Assembly: GCA_012800795.1 (NCBI GenBank)
Contig: JAAZIQ010000072.1
Span: 1-34,728 of the forward strand
Direction: 5' to 3'
Origin: Bacillota bacterium
Lineage (GTDB): Bacteria > Bacillota > Dethiobacteria > Dethiobacterales > Dethiobacteraceae
Length of the DNA stretch: 34,728 nucleotides
The translations under genes were made by a program, and so were the position numbers. Positions 12,713-21,564 of this stretch are shown piece by piece. Position 1 is the first letter of the stretch. Each line of letters opens with the position of its first letter. The notes beneath the pieces are model-generated. The model searched no databases and was not told the DNA's origin. It saw nothing but the letters and a program-made list of their open reading frames with translations.

Positions 12713-14098
12713 ATGAGCAATGATCGTATATATATTTTAGAAAAGATGCCCATACAAAAAGCTATTATTAAACTAGCTGTTCCTACCATGCTCGGCATGA
12801 TAATTCAAGCACTTTATAATTTAGCCGATACTTTTTTTATTGGTAAGCTTAATGACCCTAATGCCGTGGCAGCCATAACCATATCTTTTCCCGTTTTTAT
12901 GGTAATAAATGCCTTGGGCAGTTTATTTTCAGTGGGTGGAGCCTCCTATATTTCTCGGGCATTAGGCAGAAAAGATTTGGAAAATGCGAGTAAAGCTGCC
13001 TCTATTGCCTTCTTCTTTGCAATTGCTTCAGGTGTACTAATGGCAACACTGGCACTGCTAAATTTAGAAAAATTATTGATTTATACCGGTGCCAAAAACG
13101 AAACTTTAATGCTTGCCAAAAGTTATCTAGTGTATATTATAGTATTTACGCCTTTTATGCTGCTGCATGTATCTTTAAGTGGCACTTTACGTTCCGAAGG
13201 AGCCTCCAAAGAAGCCACCATTGGCATGGTGGCAGGAACAATCGTTAATATTCTTCTTGACCCTATTTTTATTCTTGTATTTAAGATGGGTGTACAAGGT
13301 GCAGCCATTGCTACAGTGATCGGCAATTTAGCAGGACTTTTATATTATGCAGTATATTTTCTTAAAAAAAGAAGCAGCATCACTATTTCAGTAAGAAATT
13401 TTTCTTTTGATCAGGAAATTATTTTAGAAATTGCAAAAATCGGTCTACCTGTAGCACTAAACCAGGTGCTAACAAGTTTCGTTTCAGCATATGCAAATTC
13501 CGTCGCCGCCTCCTACGGCGAAAAAGTAATTGCCAGTATGGGTATTGTCATGCGCTCCAGCTCCATAGCCTTTATGTTAATCTTTGGTTTATCAATGGGC
13601 TACCAGCCAATTGCCGGCTTTTGTTACGGTGGTAAACTTTATAAACGCCTAATGAAGGGCTTTAAAACAACTATTATTTCTGGAAGCATTTTATCCTTAT
13701 TTTTTGCAGTCAGCTTTTTTGCTTTTGCTCCGCTAATCATAAAGGCTTTCATTAATAATGCTGAAGTAATTATGCTTGGCACACGTATCATGCGTGCCTT
13801 TACTCTGCCCATGCCGCTGATGTCTTTACAGATGACCATCATGGCTTCCTTCCAGGCCATGGGTAAGGGCCTGCAATCCATGATTATTTCTTTAGGCCGC
13901 CAAGGTTTATTTTTCCTGCCGACATTAATTATTTTAAATAAACTGTTTCAATTGAATGGTTTTATTTATGCACAGCCTGCAGCAGATTTTTTCACTACTT
14001 TTTTATCGCTGGTTCTATTTTCATTCGTCTGGAAAGATCTTAGACAGCAATCTGTAGCCGAGGCAAAATATCAACTACAAGCTAGCAGGATTAACTAA
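12713..14098 (+). CDS. MATE family efflux transporter
   Basis: The 461-residue protein has about twelve hydrophobic helices in two similar halves, the normal size for a MATE pump. Family landmarks include KAIIKLAVPTMLGMIIQALYNLADTFFIG (the first helix, here cut to PTMLGMIIQALYNLADTFFI), the GGASYISRALGRKD loop after helix 2 and GLSMGYQPIAGFCYGG in the second half. Such pumps export cationic drugs, dyes or metabolites using a sodium or proton gradient; the substrate cannot be told from sequence. AAGGAAGGA lies eight bases before the ATG. It is about 110 bases after the acetyltransferase gene and could be transcribed with it or from its own promoter. A strong terminator follows. Confidence 0.92.
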   Translation: MSNDRIYILEKMPIQKAIIKLAVPTMLGMIIQALYNLADTFFIGKLNDPNAVAAITISFPVFMVINALGSLFSVGGASYISRALGRKDLENASKAASIAFFFAIASGVLMATLALLNLEKLLIYTGAKNETLMLAKSYLVYIIVFTPFMLLHVSLSGTLRSEGASKEATIGMVAGTIVNILLDPIFILVFKMGVQGAAIATVIGNLAGLLYYAVYFLKKRSSITISVRNFSFDQEIILEIAKIGLPVALNQVLTSFVSAYANSVAASYGEKVIASMGIVMRSSSIAFMLIFGLSMGYQPIAGFCYGGKLYKRLMKGFKTTIISGSILSLFFAVSFFAFAPLIIKAFINNAEVIMLGTRIMRAFTLPMPLMSLQMTIMASFQAMGKGLQSMIISLGRQGLFFLPTLIILNKLFQLNGFIYAQPAADFFTTFLSLVLFSFVWKDLRQQSVAEAKYQLQASRIN

Positions 14099-14136
14099 CT
14101 TCACTTACCATTTGCCGCCCCAAATTTTTTGCAAGT

Positions 14137-14181
14137 AAAGTGGAATGCACTGCGAACCATGCATTCCACTTTCTTTTTTTT
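14137..14181 (+). terminator. Intrinsic terminator of the MATE gene
   Basis: A perfect 13-bp stem (AAAGTGGAATGCA at 14137-14149 with its complement at 14160-14172) is followed by C and a run of eight T on the plus strand. On the minus strand the sequence after the stem is not U-rich, so it would be weaker for the converging methyltransferase operon. Confidence 0.88.
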
Positions 14182-14215
14182 ATAGTTTATGCCGCTGTTA
14201 CTTTTCAGAAGAGCT

Positions 14216-15325
14216 TTAACCTTCCACAGCAGCCGCGATGACAGCTTTAATATTCTCAAGCGGGGTACGCGGGGGCACAGAACATCCTGAAGACATAATA
14301 AATCCTTTACCCTCGAATAATTCAACCAATTTGCGAGCATAATTATAGTTTTCCTCCGGTGTGCCCAATTCTAATAAAGCAGGAGGGACATCCCCGGTAA
14401 TACACATGTGATCACCTAATACTTCTTTAATCTTAACTATGTCGGTTAAGCTGTCCGGATCAAAGACACAAGAGGCTTTGGGCAAATCAAGAAAATACGG
14501 TAAATTTTCATCCCATTTTGCATCCATATGGAACCAAACTTTAGCACCTGCGTCAATAATGGCCATTGATGTCTTTTTAATATAGGGCCAAACAAATTTT
14601 TCAAATCTTTTCAGAGAAAGAAACTGGCAACCGCCACGGGCATTACCTGAAAAAATTCCTAAAGGTTTTTTCTCGCGAACAATAGTCTGGATAGAAGCAA
14701 CATATTCTTCCGCTATTACATCTAAGGCGGCAGTAACTTTATCCGGCATGCGATATAAATCTCTCATAAATTTTGCTAAAGACCGAGCAGCACTTAAAAT
14801 TTCAAAAGGCATAATAAATTGTGCACCATTAATTATCACACGCCCTAATTCTTCCCTAATTCTCTTCTGCATTTTCTCTATGTACTCCAGATCCGGCTGC
14901 AGCTCTTCCTCGGTATAACCGAGCCGGGCCAGTAGTTCTTTGCTAAACACACTCCAGCCTTTATTAATAATCGTATCGTAATCTTCCTCTGTCATCATAC
15001 CAAGCTCATCATACTGCCAAAGCGCATCTGCAGGTAATTCAATGCCCGGCAGCTTGGTCTTGGAAAACCACATGGCTCCACGGGCTCGCATGTTTGTTGT
15101 AATCCCTGGCGCAGTATCAATCTCCGGCAACATGGCAAAGGAACGAAAAACTGCCTCATCAGCCCATTGTGGGCGTAGAACATAATCGGATAAGGTAGCT
15201 TCAGGTTCGGAATAATAGATGAAATTTGGTCCAGATAACTGAATAGGAACACGATCTGGCTTCCCAAGATCCATTGCGGTTTTAAGACGTTGTAAGCGCT
15301 GATTATATAACTCTTCTACCGTCAT
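14216..15325 (-). CDS. Uroporphyrinogen decarboxylase-family corrinoid methyltransferase
   Basis: This 369-residue protein has the TIM-barrel fold of the UroD/MtaA/MtbA family, whose methyl-transfer members move methyl groups between a substrate or coenzyme and a corrinoid protein. I see the family blocks GDHMCITGDVPPALLELGTPEEN and SSGCSVPPRTPLENIKAV (given as GDHMCITGDVPPALLELGTP and SSGCSVPPRTPLENI). The metal-ligand positions read H266-x-D268 and C348, where MtaA and MtbA have H-x-C and C, so it belongs to a variant subgroup. The gene next to it encodes the corrinoid partner, which argues against true uroporphyrinogen decarboxylase. AGGAGG precedes the ATG. The methyl donor is unknown; a methoxylated or methylated small molecule brought in by the neighbouring symporters is likely. 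Confidence 0.85.
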   Translation of the reverse strand: MTVEELYNQRLQRLKTAMDLGKPDRVPIQLSGPNFIYYSEPEATLSDYVLRPQWADEAVFRSFAMLPEIDTAPGITTNMRARGAMWFSKTKLPGIELPADALWQYDELGMMTEEDYDTIINKGWSVFSKELLARLGYTEEELQPDLEYIEKMQKRIREELGRVIINGAQFIMPFEILSAARSLAKFMRDLYRMPDKVTAALDVIAEEYVASIQTIVREKKPLGIFSGNARGGCQFLSLKRFEKFVWPYIKKTSMAIIDAGAKVWFHMDAKWDENLPYFLDLPKASCVFDPDSLTDIVKIKEVLGDHMCITGDVPPALLELGTPEENYNYARKLVELFEGKGFIMSSGCSVPPRTPLENIKAVIAAAVEG

Positions 15326-15358
15326 TTTCTTTCCTCCTATTCTTTTTAATTTTTCTTT

Positions 15359-15982
15359 TTATGCAGTGACTACAAACCACTTATTACAAAATTCTACTGC
15401 ATCATTAGCACTGCCGAACGCATCTGCCCCCACATACTGACAAACTTCTGCAGTTACGGGAGCCCCGCCAATCATTACTTTCACATCCAATTCTGCCGCC
15501 TTCAGTGCATCTACACACTCTTTCATTGGTGGAAAAGCTACAGTTAACAGTCCGGAGATACCCACAACGGGGGCACCGCTCTCTTTAACAGCTTCCACAA
15601 AACGTTCTACAGGCACATCGACACCTAAATCTATGACCTCATAACCAGCACTACGTAACATAGCAATCACGATATCTTTACCAATATCATGAATATCACC
15701 AATAATTGTCCCAATAACTACTTTGCCTTTGGTAGCTGCCCCCGCTCCTTCAGTGAAGTAGGGTGTAATTAATTCACTGGCTTGGCGAAAGACTTCTCCG
15801 GACATCACTAAATCAGAAAGATAATACTCGCCTTTTTCAAACCTTTCTCCGACTATTGTCATCCCCTTTTGACAAGCTTCAAAAATAGCATGGGGATCCT
15901 CCCCTGCAGTCAATCTTTCTTCAATCTGCTGCAGCAACTGTTCTTCCTCAAGCTCTGCCATTAATGTAATCAGCTCTTCCAT
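15359..15982 (-). CDS. Methyltransferase corrinoid protein (MtaC/MtbC type)
   Basis: This 207-residue protein carries the methyl group on its cobalt between two methyltransferases. The N-terminal helical cap domain (about 1-85) is followed by the B12-binding Rossmann domain. The lower-ligand motif is complete: D96-x-H98-x-x-G101 in GDIHDIGKD, then S143 in GISGLLT and the glycine pair in IGGAPVT. An upstream ATG at 16021 is in frame, but I start at 15982 (MEELITLMAE), seven bases after GGGAGG, which gives the family's normal length. It lies 33 bases before the methyltransferase gene and 67 after the first symporter, in one operon. An activator such as the partial protein at the left edge would be needed to keep it reduced. 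Confidence 0.93.
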   Translation of the reverse strand: MEELITLMAELEEEQLLQQIEERLTAGEDPHAIFEACQKGMTIVGERFEKGEYYLSDLVMSGEVFRQASELITPYFTEGAGAATKGKVVIGTIIGDIHDIGKDIVIAMLRSAGYEVIDLGVDVPVERFVEAVKESGAPVVGISGLLTVAFPPMKECVDALKAAELDVKVMIGGAPVTAEVCQYVGADAFGSANDAVEFCNKWFVVTA

Positions 15983-16049
15983 TAGATCTACCTCCCATTT
16001 TATTTTTCTCACTATTAGCAAGCGGCAAATCTAACCGCACACTAAAGAG

Positions 16050-17435
16050 CTAATTTGCCATACTTTTTCTGCGAGTTTCCAAATCGGCCATAATTTGCGG
16101 CATTTGTGCGTCTAATTTCCGGAGCAGAAACAAGATTGTCAGGCATCCTAAAGAGGGAATGGCATGACAGAGCGTAAAAATGTAAGTAATCATGTTAAGA
16201 GCCTGTGCTGTTTGTGCCGCAGCACCGCCTACATAGCCAGCACGCGCAAGTAAAAATGCTACAATCATGCCACCTAACCCTGAACCAATTTTTCCACCCA
16301 TGCTGGACCCGCTAAATATTAAACCTTCTGTCCTACGCCCTGTCTTCCATTCACCATATTCCACAACATCACACAAGAAAGCATTACCTGTACCCAATAA
16401 AAGAGCCGGGGCAGCTCCACGGAATACAGCTGAAAACATCAAAGTCGGCACACTGGTAACAAATAAAGGCAAAAGATTACCAATCATCTGTGTAGCCATG
16501 GCAAAAAAGCTGGCATTAATCTTACCTACTTTTGGCACAATAGGTGTGGCAACAATCAATGTTATTAACATGGAAATAAAAATTGTAGACTGGAAAGGCC
16601 CCATTAGAGTGGGATCCTTCATAATCCAAGTCATGTAGTACATGTTGATGGACATAAAAGCGGGATACAAGTATGAAAAGATCTGGAAGATTGTGACCAA
16701 TATCCACCACTTATTACTAAGAAATAATTTTATGGCATCTTTCAAGGTAACTTTTTCTTTCTTCCCTTGAGATGGCTCTACTCTCTCCCTAGTACCAAGG
16801 AATGTAATTAGGAACATGCCCATGGCCACCAGTGAGATGATGCTGAAAAATCGGAAATACCCAACCTTTCCCCCGCCCAAAGCTTCAATAGCCGGCAATA
16901 CAATCATATTACCGAGAACTGTGGCACCCGTACCGAACATTTGCCCCATCATACTCAGGGTAAGCCGCTTTTCCTGGTCATCTGTAATCAGTGATACTAA
17001 TGAGCGCAAAGGTATAGTCATCGCCGTCAGGATAAAAAAGGCCACCATGTTATACGTAATAAAGGCATAGGCAATTTTGCCGGCAGGACTAAAGTTGGGC
17101 ACATAATATAACATCGACATTGAAATGGCTCCCGGTAGCGCCATCCACAGCAACCAGGGCCGTGCTTTGCCGTATTTATTTTCAGTCCTATCAACCCAGA
17201 AACCAATCATAATATCTGTAATTCCATCCAATAAACGTGATGAAGCAATAATTGTTGCTATGGCTGTGAGCGGTATAATTGCTATATCGCTCCAGAAATA
17301 TGACAGATAGGTACCGAACCCCAAGCTAATAAAACTGTTGGCACCATAGCCTAATGCATACGTAACCATTTCCGCCATACCAAGAGCTTTTACTTCTTTT
17401 TGCAGCAATGGGCTCGTTTCTTTCATAAGTAACAT
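16050..17435 (-). CDS. GPH-family (MelB-like) symporter 1
   Basis: The protein has about 461 residues and twelve hydrophobic helices. The cation-site region of glycoside-pentoside-hexuronide:cation symporters is visible as RLLDGITDIMIGFWVDRTEN followed by YGKARPWLLW, and GEWKTGRRTEGL in the second half matches the family's conserved loop. It would import a substrate with sodium or protons. Being in an operon with a corrinoid protein and methyltransferase, it more likely brings in a methylated or methoxylated compound than a sugar; this is inference. Two ATGs are possible (17435 and 17426); GGGGG lies only three bases before the first, so the start is uncertain by three codons. A small hairpin (ACGGAA 17462-17467 with TTCCGT 17480-17485) lies between the two symporter genes. 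Confidence 0.88.
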   Translation of the reverse strand: MLLMKETSPLLQKEVKALGMAEMVTYALGYGANSFISLGFGTYLSYFWSDIAIIPLTAIATIIASSRLLDGITDIMIGFWVDRTENKYGKARPWLLWMALPGAISMSMLYYVPNFSPAGKIAYAFITYNMVAFFILTAMTIPLRSLVSLITDDQEKRLTLSMMGQMFGTGATVLGNMIVLPAIEALGGGKVGYFRFFSIISLVAMGMFLITFLGTRERVEPSQGKKEKVTLKDAIKLFLSNKWWILVTIFQIFSYLYPAFMSINMYYMTWIMKDPTLMGPFQSTIFISMLITLIVATPIVPKVGKINASFFAMATQMIGNLLPLFVTSVPTLMFSAVFRGAAPALLLGTGNAFLCDVVEYGEWKTGRRTEGLIFSGSSMGGKIGSGLGGMIVAFLLARAGYVGGAAAQTAQALNMITYIFTLCHAIPSLGCLTILFLLRKLDAQMPQIMADLETRRKSMAN

Positions 17436-17518
17436 GGTCCCCCTTTTTTATTTTTAAGCCTACGGAACCTTATGAAAAATTCCGTCAGCCACAGACCCCT
17501 GGATTTACATTAATCCCT

Positions 17519-18907
17519 TTATCCTTGTACGGCAGCTTTGCGGGCATCAATTTCCGTTTGCAATTCCAGAACTTTTTCTTTGGTTAACTTGTAGCCGAAA
17601 AACAGCAGTAAACCACTTACCAGCAGGACGCCTCCAGGAATAGCCAGGAAAGCTACAAGAATACCAATTTTCATTGTTTCAGAGGCCACAGCAGGATCTA
17701 TGGAAGCCGAAAATCCTACCAATGCCAAAACCGCTGGTACTAAAGTGCCACGGGCGATATACGAGAGCTTTAAAGCAAAAGTCATTGTTGCCATGATAAA
17801 TGCAGAGGTATCCTTGCCGGTCTTCCACTCAGAATAAACAATACAGTCAGTGTAAAGGGATACAATAGATGTATTCGTAATGCCGCCAAAGAAACGAGCA
17901 ATAATAATACAGACAAAAAATAGAGTCACATTTCTAGCAAGAAAAAAACATATTGTAAAGGCAATGCCCTGCCCGAAAACGCCAAGGGTTGCCGCCCCTT
18001 TTGTCCCCAGTTTTCTAGCTATAAAAGCAACACTGGCAGCACCCAAAGTACTCATGATGGCACCTAAGAACAGGTACAAAGGCATTAGGCTCATGTCCCT
18101 TACAATGTAGGTAAAATAGTAGGCAGCGGACGCACTCATCACAAAACCCGACATACATTTAAAGAAATCAGCAATTAGTAAGACAAGTAATGGTGGATTT
18201 CCGGCTGTGGAAAGAAGCATATCCTTAACTGTAACTCTTTCAGCCTTTATCATTGCAGTATCGGTTTCGACTTCCTCATAACCCTTTGTAAACCAAAAAG
18301 TAAACCAGGTTGTAATCACATAAAACAATGACACAATAAAAGCAACTACTGTATAGCCGGCCACTTCATTATTCAGTCTTGAAGCAAAAAAATTGATGAG
18401 AGGCAGCACAACATATGAGGAAATAATGCCGCCGGCCGCCGCCCATGTACCACGTATTGAAGCCAGCTTTGCCCTCTCATCCGGGCCGTTTGCCATAACT
18501 GTAATCAAATTAACATGAGCAAGCCAAGGGAATGTGCGGGCTGCATTTGTTAGACACAATGAAGCAGCAACGATAATAACACCTACATTTTTAGGGCCGA
18601 TACTGGTAAACATGGTTACAAAAGTTATCAAAACCAAAACCGGCATAAAAACCAACCATGAGCGGTTTCGACCCCACTTCATCGGTTTTAAACCTGTCAT
18701 AAGTCCGCCATAGACAGGCTGCATAAAAGCATCGATTACAGCGGCAACAGTTGTGGCAATCCCAATACTAACTAATGAAAATTTAGCTACATTGGTCATA
18801 AAGAAGACTAGATATTTAACTTCCATGCCACCGGTCATAATATTAAAGCCAAAATCTGAGATACCATAAAACCGTGTAATCATTTTGCTGAGCGGCTTTT
18901 TCTTCAA
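17519..18907 (-). CDS. GPH-family (MelB-like) symporter 2
   Basis: This 462-residue membrane protein has twelve predicted helices and the same family plan as its neighbour, with AVIDAFMQPVYGGLMTGLKP and WGRNRSWLVFMP in the first half and YSEWKTGKDTSAFIMATMTFALK in the second (quoted here as YSEWKTGKDTSAF). It is clearly diverged from symporter 1, so the pair may be two transporters for related compounds or an uptake and an export carrier. The start is a TTG preceded by AGGGGGAG; no ATG is close. It is the first gene of the four-gene methyl-transfer operon, divergent from the HTH regulator, with a 275-bp shared control region between them. Confidence 0.87.
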   Translation of the reverse strand: MKKKPLSKMITRFYGISDFGFNIMTGGMEVKYLVFFMTNVAKFSLVSIGIATTVAAVIDAFMQPVYGGLMTGLKPMKWGRNRSWLVFMPVLVLITFVTMFTSIGPKNVGVIIVAASLCLTNAARTFPWLAHVNLITVMANGPDERAKLASIRGTWAAAGGIISSYVVLPLINFFASRLNNEVAGYTVVAFIVSLFYVITTWFTFWFTKGYEEVETDTAMIKAERVTVKDMLLSTAGNPPLLVLLIADFFKCMSGFVMSASAAYYFTYIVRDMSLMPLYLFLGAIMSTLGAASVAFIARKLGTKGAATLGVFGQGIAFTICFFLARNVTLFFVCIIIARFFGGITNTSIVSLYTDCIVYSEWKTGKDTSAFIMATMTFALKLSYIARGTLVPAVLALVGFSASIDPAVASETMKIGILVAFLAIPGGVLLVSGLLLFFGYKLTKEKVLELQTEIDARKAAVQG

Positions 18908-18972
18908 TTCAACTCCCCCTTTCGTTGTAGCTGATCTTAATTTTAAAAAAATCGCGCCCCTATCGCAACACT

Positions 18973-19107
18973 ATTCTATCAATTGTCACTTTTCTGACGC
19001 TGACTTTTTTATGACACCCGGCTTTTAGATTAAAACTAATTTAGTATTTGTCTTCAAAAATTTGAAGCATATTTTTATTTAATACAGTATAGATATCTTG
19101 ATAGAAT
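18973..19107. promoter_or_regulatory. Operator-like repeats in the divergent control region
   Basis: The 275-bp gap 18908-19182 holds two kinds of symmetry. ATTCTATCAA (18973-18982) and its exact complement TTGATAGAAT (19098-19107) form an inverted pair about 115 bases apart. Between them lies a perfect 16-bp palindrome, CTTCAAA-AA-TTTGAAG (19052-19067). Both sit between the starts of the HTH regulator and the symporter operon and are plausible binding sites for that regulator. I see no cobalamin riboswitch and no convincing -24/-12 promoter. A TATAAT at 19139-19144 before the regulator lacks a good -35. Confidence 0.45.
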
Positions 19108-19182
19108 GTCGAAATATTTATAGTGCTTGGATGATTATTATAATTTAATTTAGATATTTAAACAGCAGCAGGGGGTATAGCT

Positions 19183-20670
19183 ATGCCGAGTGAATGTGTT
19201 ACCGGGCTTGCTTATCTGATGAAAAAATTTGGAATTACTAATCAAAAGTTAGCGGCAATTCTTCATGTCGATCCATCACTTATCAGTAAATGGCGGAATA
19301 AAAAACGTCTCCTGCGTCATAATTCTGCTCATTTAAGTAAAATAACAGACTATTTTCTAAGCCTAGACTCGCCGCATCACAGCATTATTAAAGAAATATT
19401 AGCGCAGCATTATCCCAGGATACGTTTAGATTCGCCCGAATGCCTCAAGTCTACCCTTACCAAGTGGATTGCCCATAATAGTATAAATTTTCAGCCGGAA
19501 GAAATGATGCAAGACTATCCCGGAGTTTCCTATACAGGCAAGTTTGACGTTTACCTGAACAATGCCGGAAGAAGAGCTGCCCTCCAGCGTTTTCATGATT
19601 TGCTTCTAACACTGCCACCGGGTCAAAAGATATTATATTTTACACAGGAAGATTTTACATGGCTTGTAGAATACGCTAGCTATCGTGCCTCCTGGCAGGA
19701 TAAGTTAAAAGCAATAATCGATAATGGTCACCATATTACCATTATCCATACAATGGTTCTCGATTTTAAATATCTTTTTCCTATAGATAGCGGTTGGATT
19801 CCTATCCATATGAGCGGCAGAACATCTGCTCTTTATCTGCCGAAACATATTAATACTGTACTTAGTGAAACAATGTTTATTATTAAAAACAAGGCCGCAC
19901 TTATCGGCCTCACCGGCGAAAAACAGCAAACTACTTTTCATACTATTTTTTTCTCCGATCCTCTTATTGTCCAACAGTACGAAGCTCGCTTTGAAGCACT
20001 GCTAGCAAACAGCCGGCCGCTCCTTGAAAAATATACGGCTCAACAAACAAGCGAACTGGCGCAACTTATCATTAGCGCAGAGCAACAACCAGGCAACTGC
20101 TATCTCTACTCCTCTTTCTCGCTAGAACAAATAACATCTACCCAAGTATTTCACTCAATCCTCTTGGAAAAACAAGTGAGATCTGAAGACTACGAAATGT
20201 ATTTAGCATCACAGGCAAGGCTTCAGCACCTTTTTCATAAAAATTTAGGTCAGGCATATTACCGCCATATCGTTGATTATAATGCAATTACCAAGATGCC
20301 TGCTTCAAAATTATCCCCCCGTGCGCGCTCACTGGCCATAGAATACATTACTAACCTATTATCTATGTTAGAAAAGTACCTAAACTACGAAGTCGCCCTA
20401 ATTTCAAATAACCTTATTACCAGTTTATTCAACTCCCATTTATGGGTAAAAGATAATGCAATCGCCGTTATCTCAACCCCTACCATTAACTCGCAATCCT
20501 CCTTTGCTATTACCATAACCGAACCAACTGCAGTACATTCGTTTTATCAATACTTAGATGACTTTTGGCTTTCGATTCCACGCATCCACCGTGAACGACT
20601 CTGGGTTCAAAATAAGCTTAGACTTATTTTGCAGCAACTCGAGTTTCCATCACAACAACTCTGTCGTTAA
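19183..20670 (+). CDS. Large HTH regulator of unknown family, divergent from the methyl-transfer operon
   Basis: This 495-residue protein has a helix-turn-helix of the XRE/Cro kind near its N-terminus, seen in TNQKLAAILHVDPSLISKW (residues about 19-37). The other 440 residues match nothing I can name; they contain alternating hydrophobic strands and helices and no membrane segment, which fits a cytoplasmic ligand-sensing part. Sitting head to head with the symporter and methyltransferase operon, with symmetric sites between them, it is the likely local regulator and may sense the imported methylated compound. GGGGG lies seven bases before the ATG. A terminator closes it at 20751-20795. The DNA-binding call is good; the target and ligand are inference. 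Confidence 0.72.
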   Translation: MPSECVTGLAYLMKKFGITNQKLAAILHVDPSLISKWRNKKRLLRHNSAHLSKITDYFLSLDSPHHSIIKEILAQHYPRIRLDSPECLKSTLTKWIAHNSINFQPEEMMQDYPGVSYTGKFDVYLNNAGRRAALQRFHDLLLTLPPGQKILYFTQEDFTWLVEYASYRASWQDKLKAIIDNGHHITIIHTMVLDFKYLFPIDSGWIPIHMSGRTSALYLPKHINTVLSETMFIIKNKAALIGLTGEKQQTTFHTIFFSDPLIVQQYEARFEALLANSRPLLEKYTAQQTSELAQLIISAEQQPGNCYLYSSFSLEQITSTQVFHSILLEKQVRSEDYEMYLASQARLQHLFHKNLGQAYYRHIVDYNAITKMPASKLSPRARSLAIEYITNLLSMLEKYLNYEVALISNNLITSLFNSHLWVKDNAIAVISTPTINSQSSFAITITEPTAVHSFYQYLDDFWLSIPRIHRERLWVQNKLRLILQQLEFPSQQLCR

Positions 20671-20750
20671 GAAAACATTTCTTCTCTTTTTTTTTGCCTA
20701 GAGATACTATTTTTGCATCATAAAAAATCTTTATCGCCTCTAGTAAAACA

Positions 20751-20795
20751 AAAAACCACCACTATTTGCATTGGCCGCAAAAGTGGCGGTTTTTC
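20751..20795. terminator. Bidirectional terminator between the HTH regulator and the Moco-linked operon
   Basis: AACCACCACT (20754-20763) pairs with AGTGGCGGTT (20782-20791), allowing one G-U pair, with A-runs and T-runs on both sides. It ends the plus-strand regulator and the long minus-strand operon whose last gene stops at 20809. Confidence 0.82.
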
Positions 20796-20808
20796 TATTT
20801 ATCTGCGC

Positions 20809-21540
20809 TTATTTAATTATATCAACCCTTTCAGGGATAATGTCCGGTCGCTGGCGTCGTTCTTTCATGCACTCCAATTCTTTTTTAATTTCTTTAAAAA
20901 CTGTTTCCCAGGAAAGATTTAAGCTTTTTACGATTATATCTTTAATGGCTAAAACAAACTGATATTTCCAAAAAGTAAATATCGGATCATATGTTAGAAT
21001 AAAAGCACAAAGACGCCCTAAATCCTCTTCCTTTTTACCAGTGCGGCAGTCTTCAAAATCAAAACCAAATATTTCCTGTTCAGTTACAATAAAATTACGC
21101 AAATTAACGTCATTTAAAATAATACTGTAACCATATTTTCTGTGCAAAATACCATAAAAGTCAGCAAACCATAGAGCCCACTGCTCCAAGACAGAAGTTA
21201 TTTCTTTGGAACCGGCGGGCTTTTGTGCTTTTTTTTCCTGTTCTTCAAACCATGTCAGCAGATTTTTACCTTGGATATATTCTAAAACCAAATAATTTGC
21301 ACCGGACGCAATAATTTTCGGTACCGCTAGGCCTTCATCATAAAGAGCCTGCATAATTTGGGCTTCTTTACTTAAAGAGCGGGGATGAGTATATATTTTG
21401 ATCACCCAATCCCAACTCTCCCCCTGGTATCCTGTAAAATTATAAAGAAAGACCCTGTTTTTTTTACTATAAAACTCTTTTTGGCAGCGCCAAGAAATAA
21501 TATTCCATTTTTCACAGAGATCCCGGCTAAACATTTGCAT
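20809..21540 (-). CDS. APH/choline-kinase-like small-molecule kinase
   Basis: This 243-residue protein has the layout of the aminoglycoside phosphotransferase and lipopolysaccharide kinase branch of the protein kinase-like fold. I see the ATP-binding lysine K48 in WVIKIY, the paired glutamate E59 in SKEAQIM, the hinge YLVLEYIQGKNL, the catalytic loop LNDVNLRNF with D144 and N149, and the metal aspartate D161 in FGFDFEDC. All key residues are kept, although the usual His or Gly before the catalytic Asp is Asn. It is the last gene of the Moco-riboswitch operon, 50 bases after moeA, with no terminator between. The substrate is unknown; a dephosphorylated pterin cofactor is an attractive guess, and an unrelated housekeeping kinase is the alternative. 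Confidence 0.68.
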   Translation of the reverse strand: MQMFSRDLCEKWNIISWRCQKEFYSKKNRVFLYNFTGYQGESWDWVIKIYTHPRSLSKEAQIMQALYDEGLAVPKIIASGANYLVLEYIQGKNLLTWFEEQEKKAQKPAGSKEITSVLEQWALWFADFYGILHRKYGYSIILNDVNLRNFIVTEQEIFGFDFEDCRTGKKEEDLGRLCAFILTYDPIFTFWKYQFVLAIKDIIVKSLNLSWETVFKEIKKELECMKERRQRPDIIPERVDIIK

Positions 21541-21564
21541 CTCGCCTTACCCTTTACTGTTGTT

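Noticed and set aside
14216-15325. True uroporphyrinogen decarboxylase (hemE)
   Set aside because: It is encoded beside a corrinoid carrier and symporters, not haem genes, and matches the methyltransferase branch with the terminal SSGC motif.
18908-19182. Cobalamin riboswitch or sigma-54 promoter before the methyl-transfer operon
   Set aside because: No B12-box or aptamer-like fold and no proper TGGCAC-N5-TTGC element was found; the HTH regulator also lacks an AAA+ domain.
20809-21540. Aminoglycoside resistance gene
   Set aside because: Only the general kinase fold is shared; its place at the end of a cofactor operon and its sequence give no support for drug resistance.
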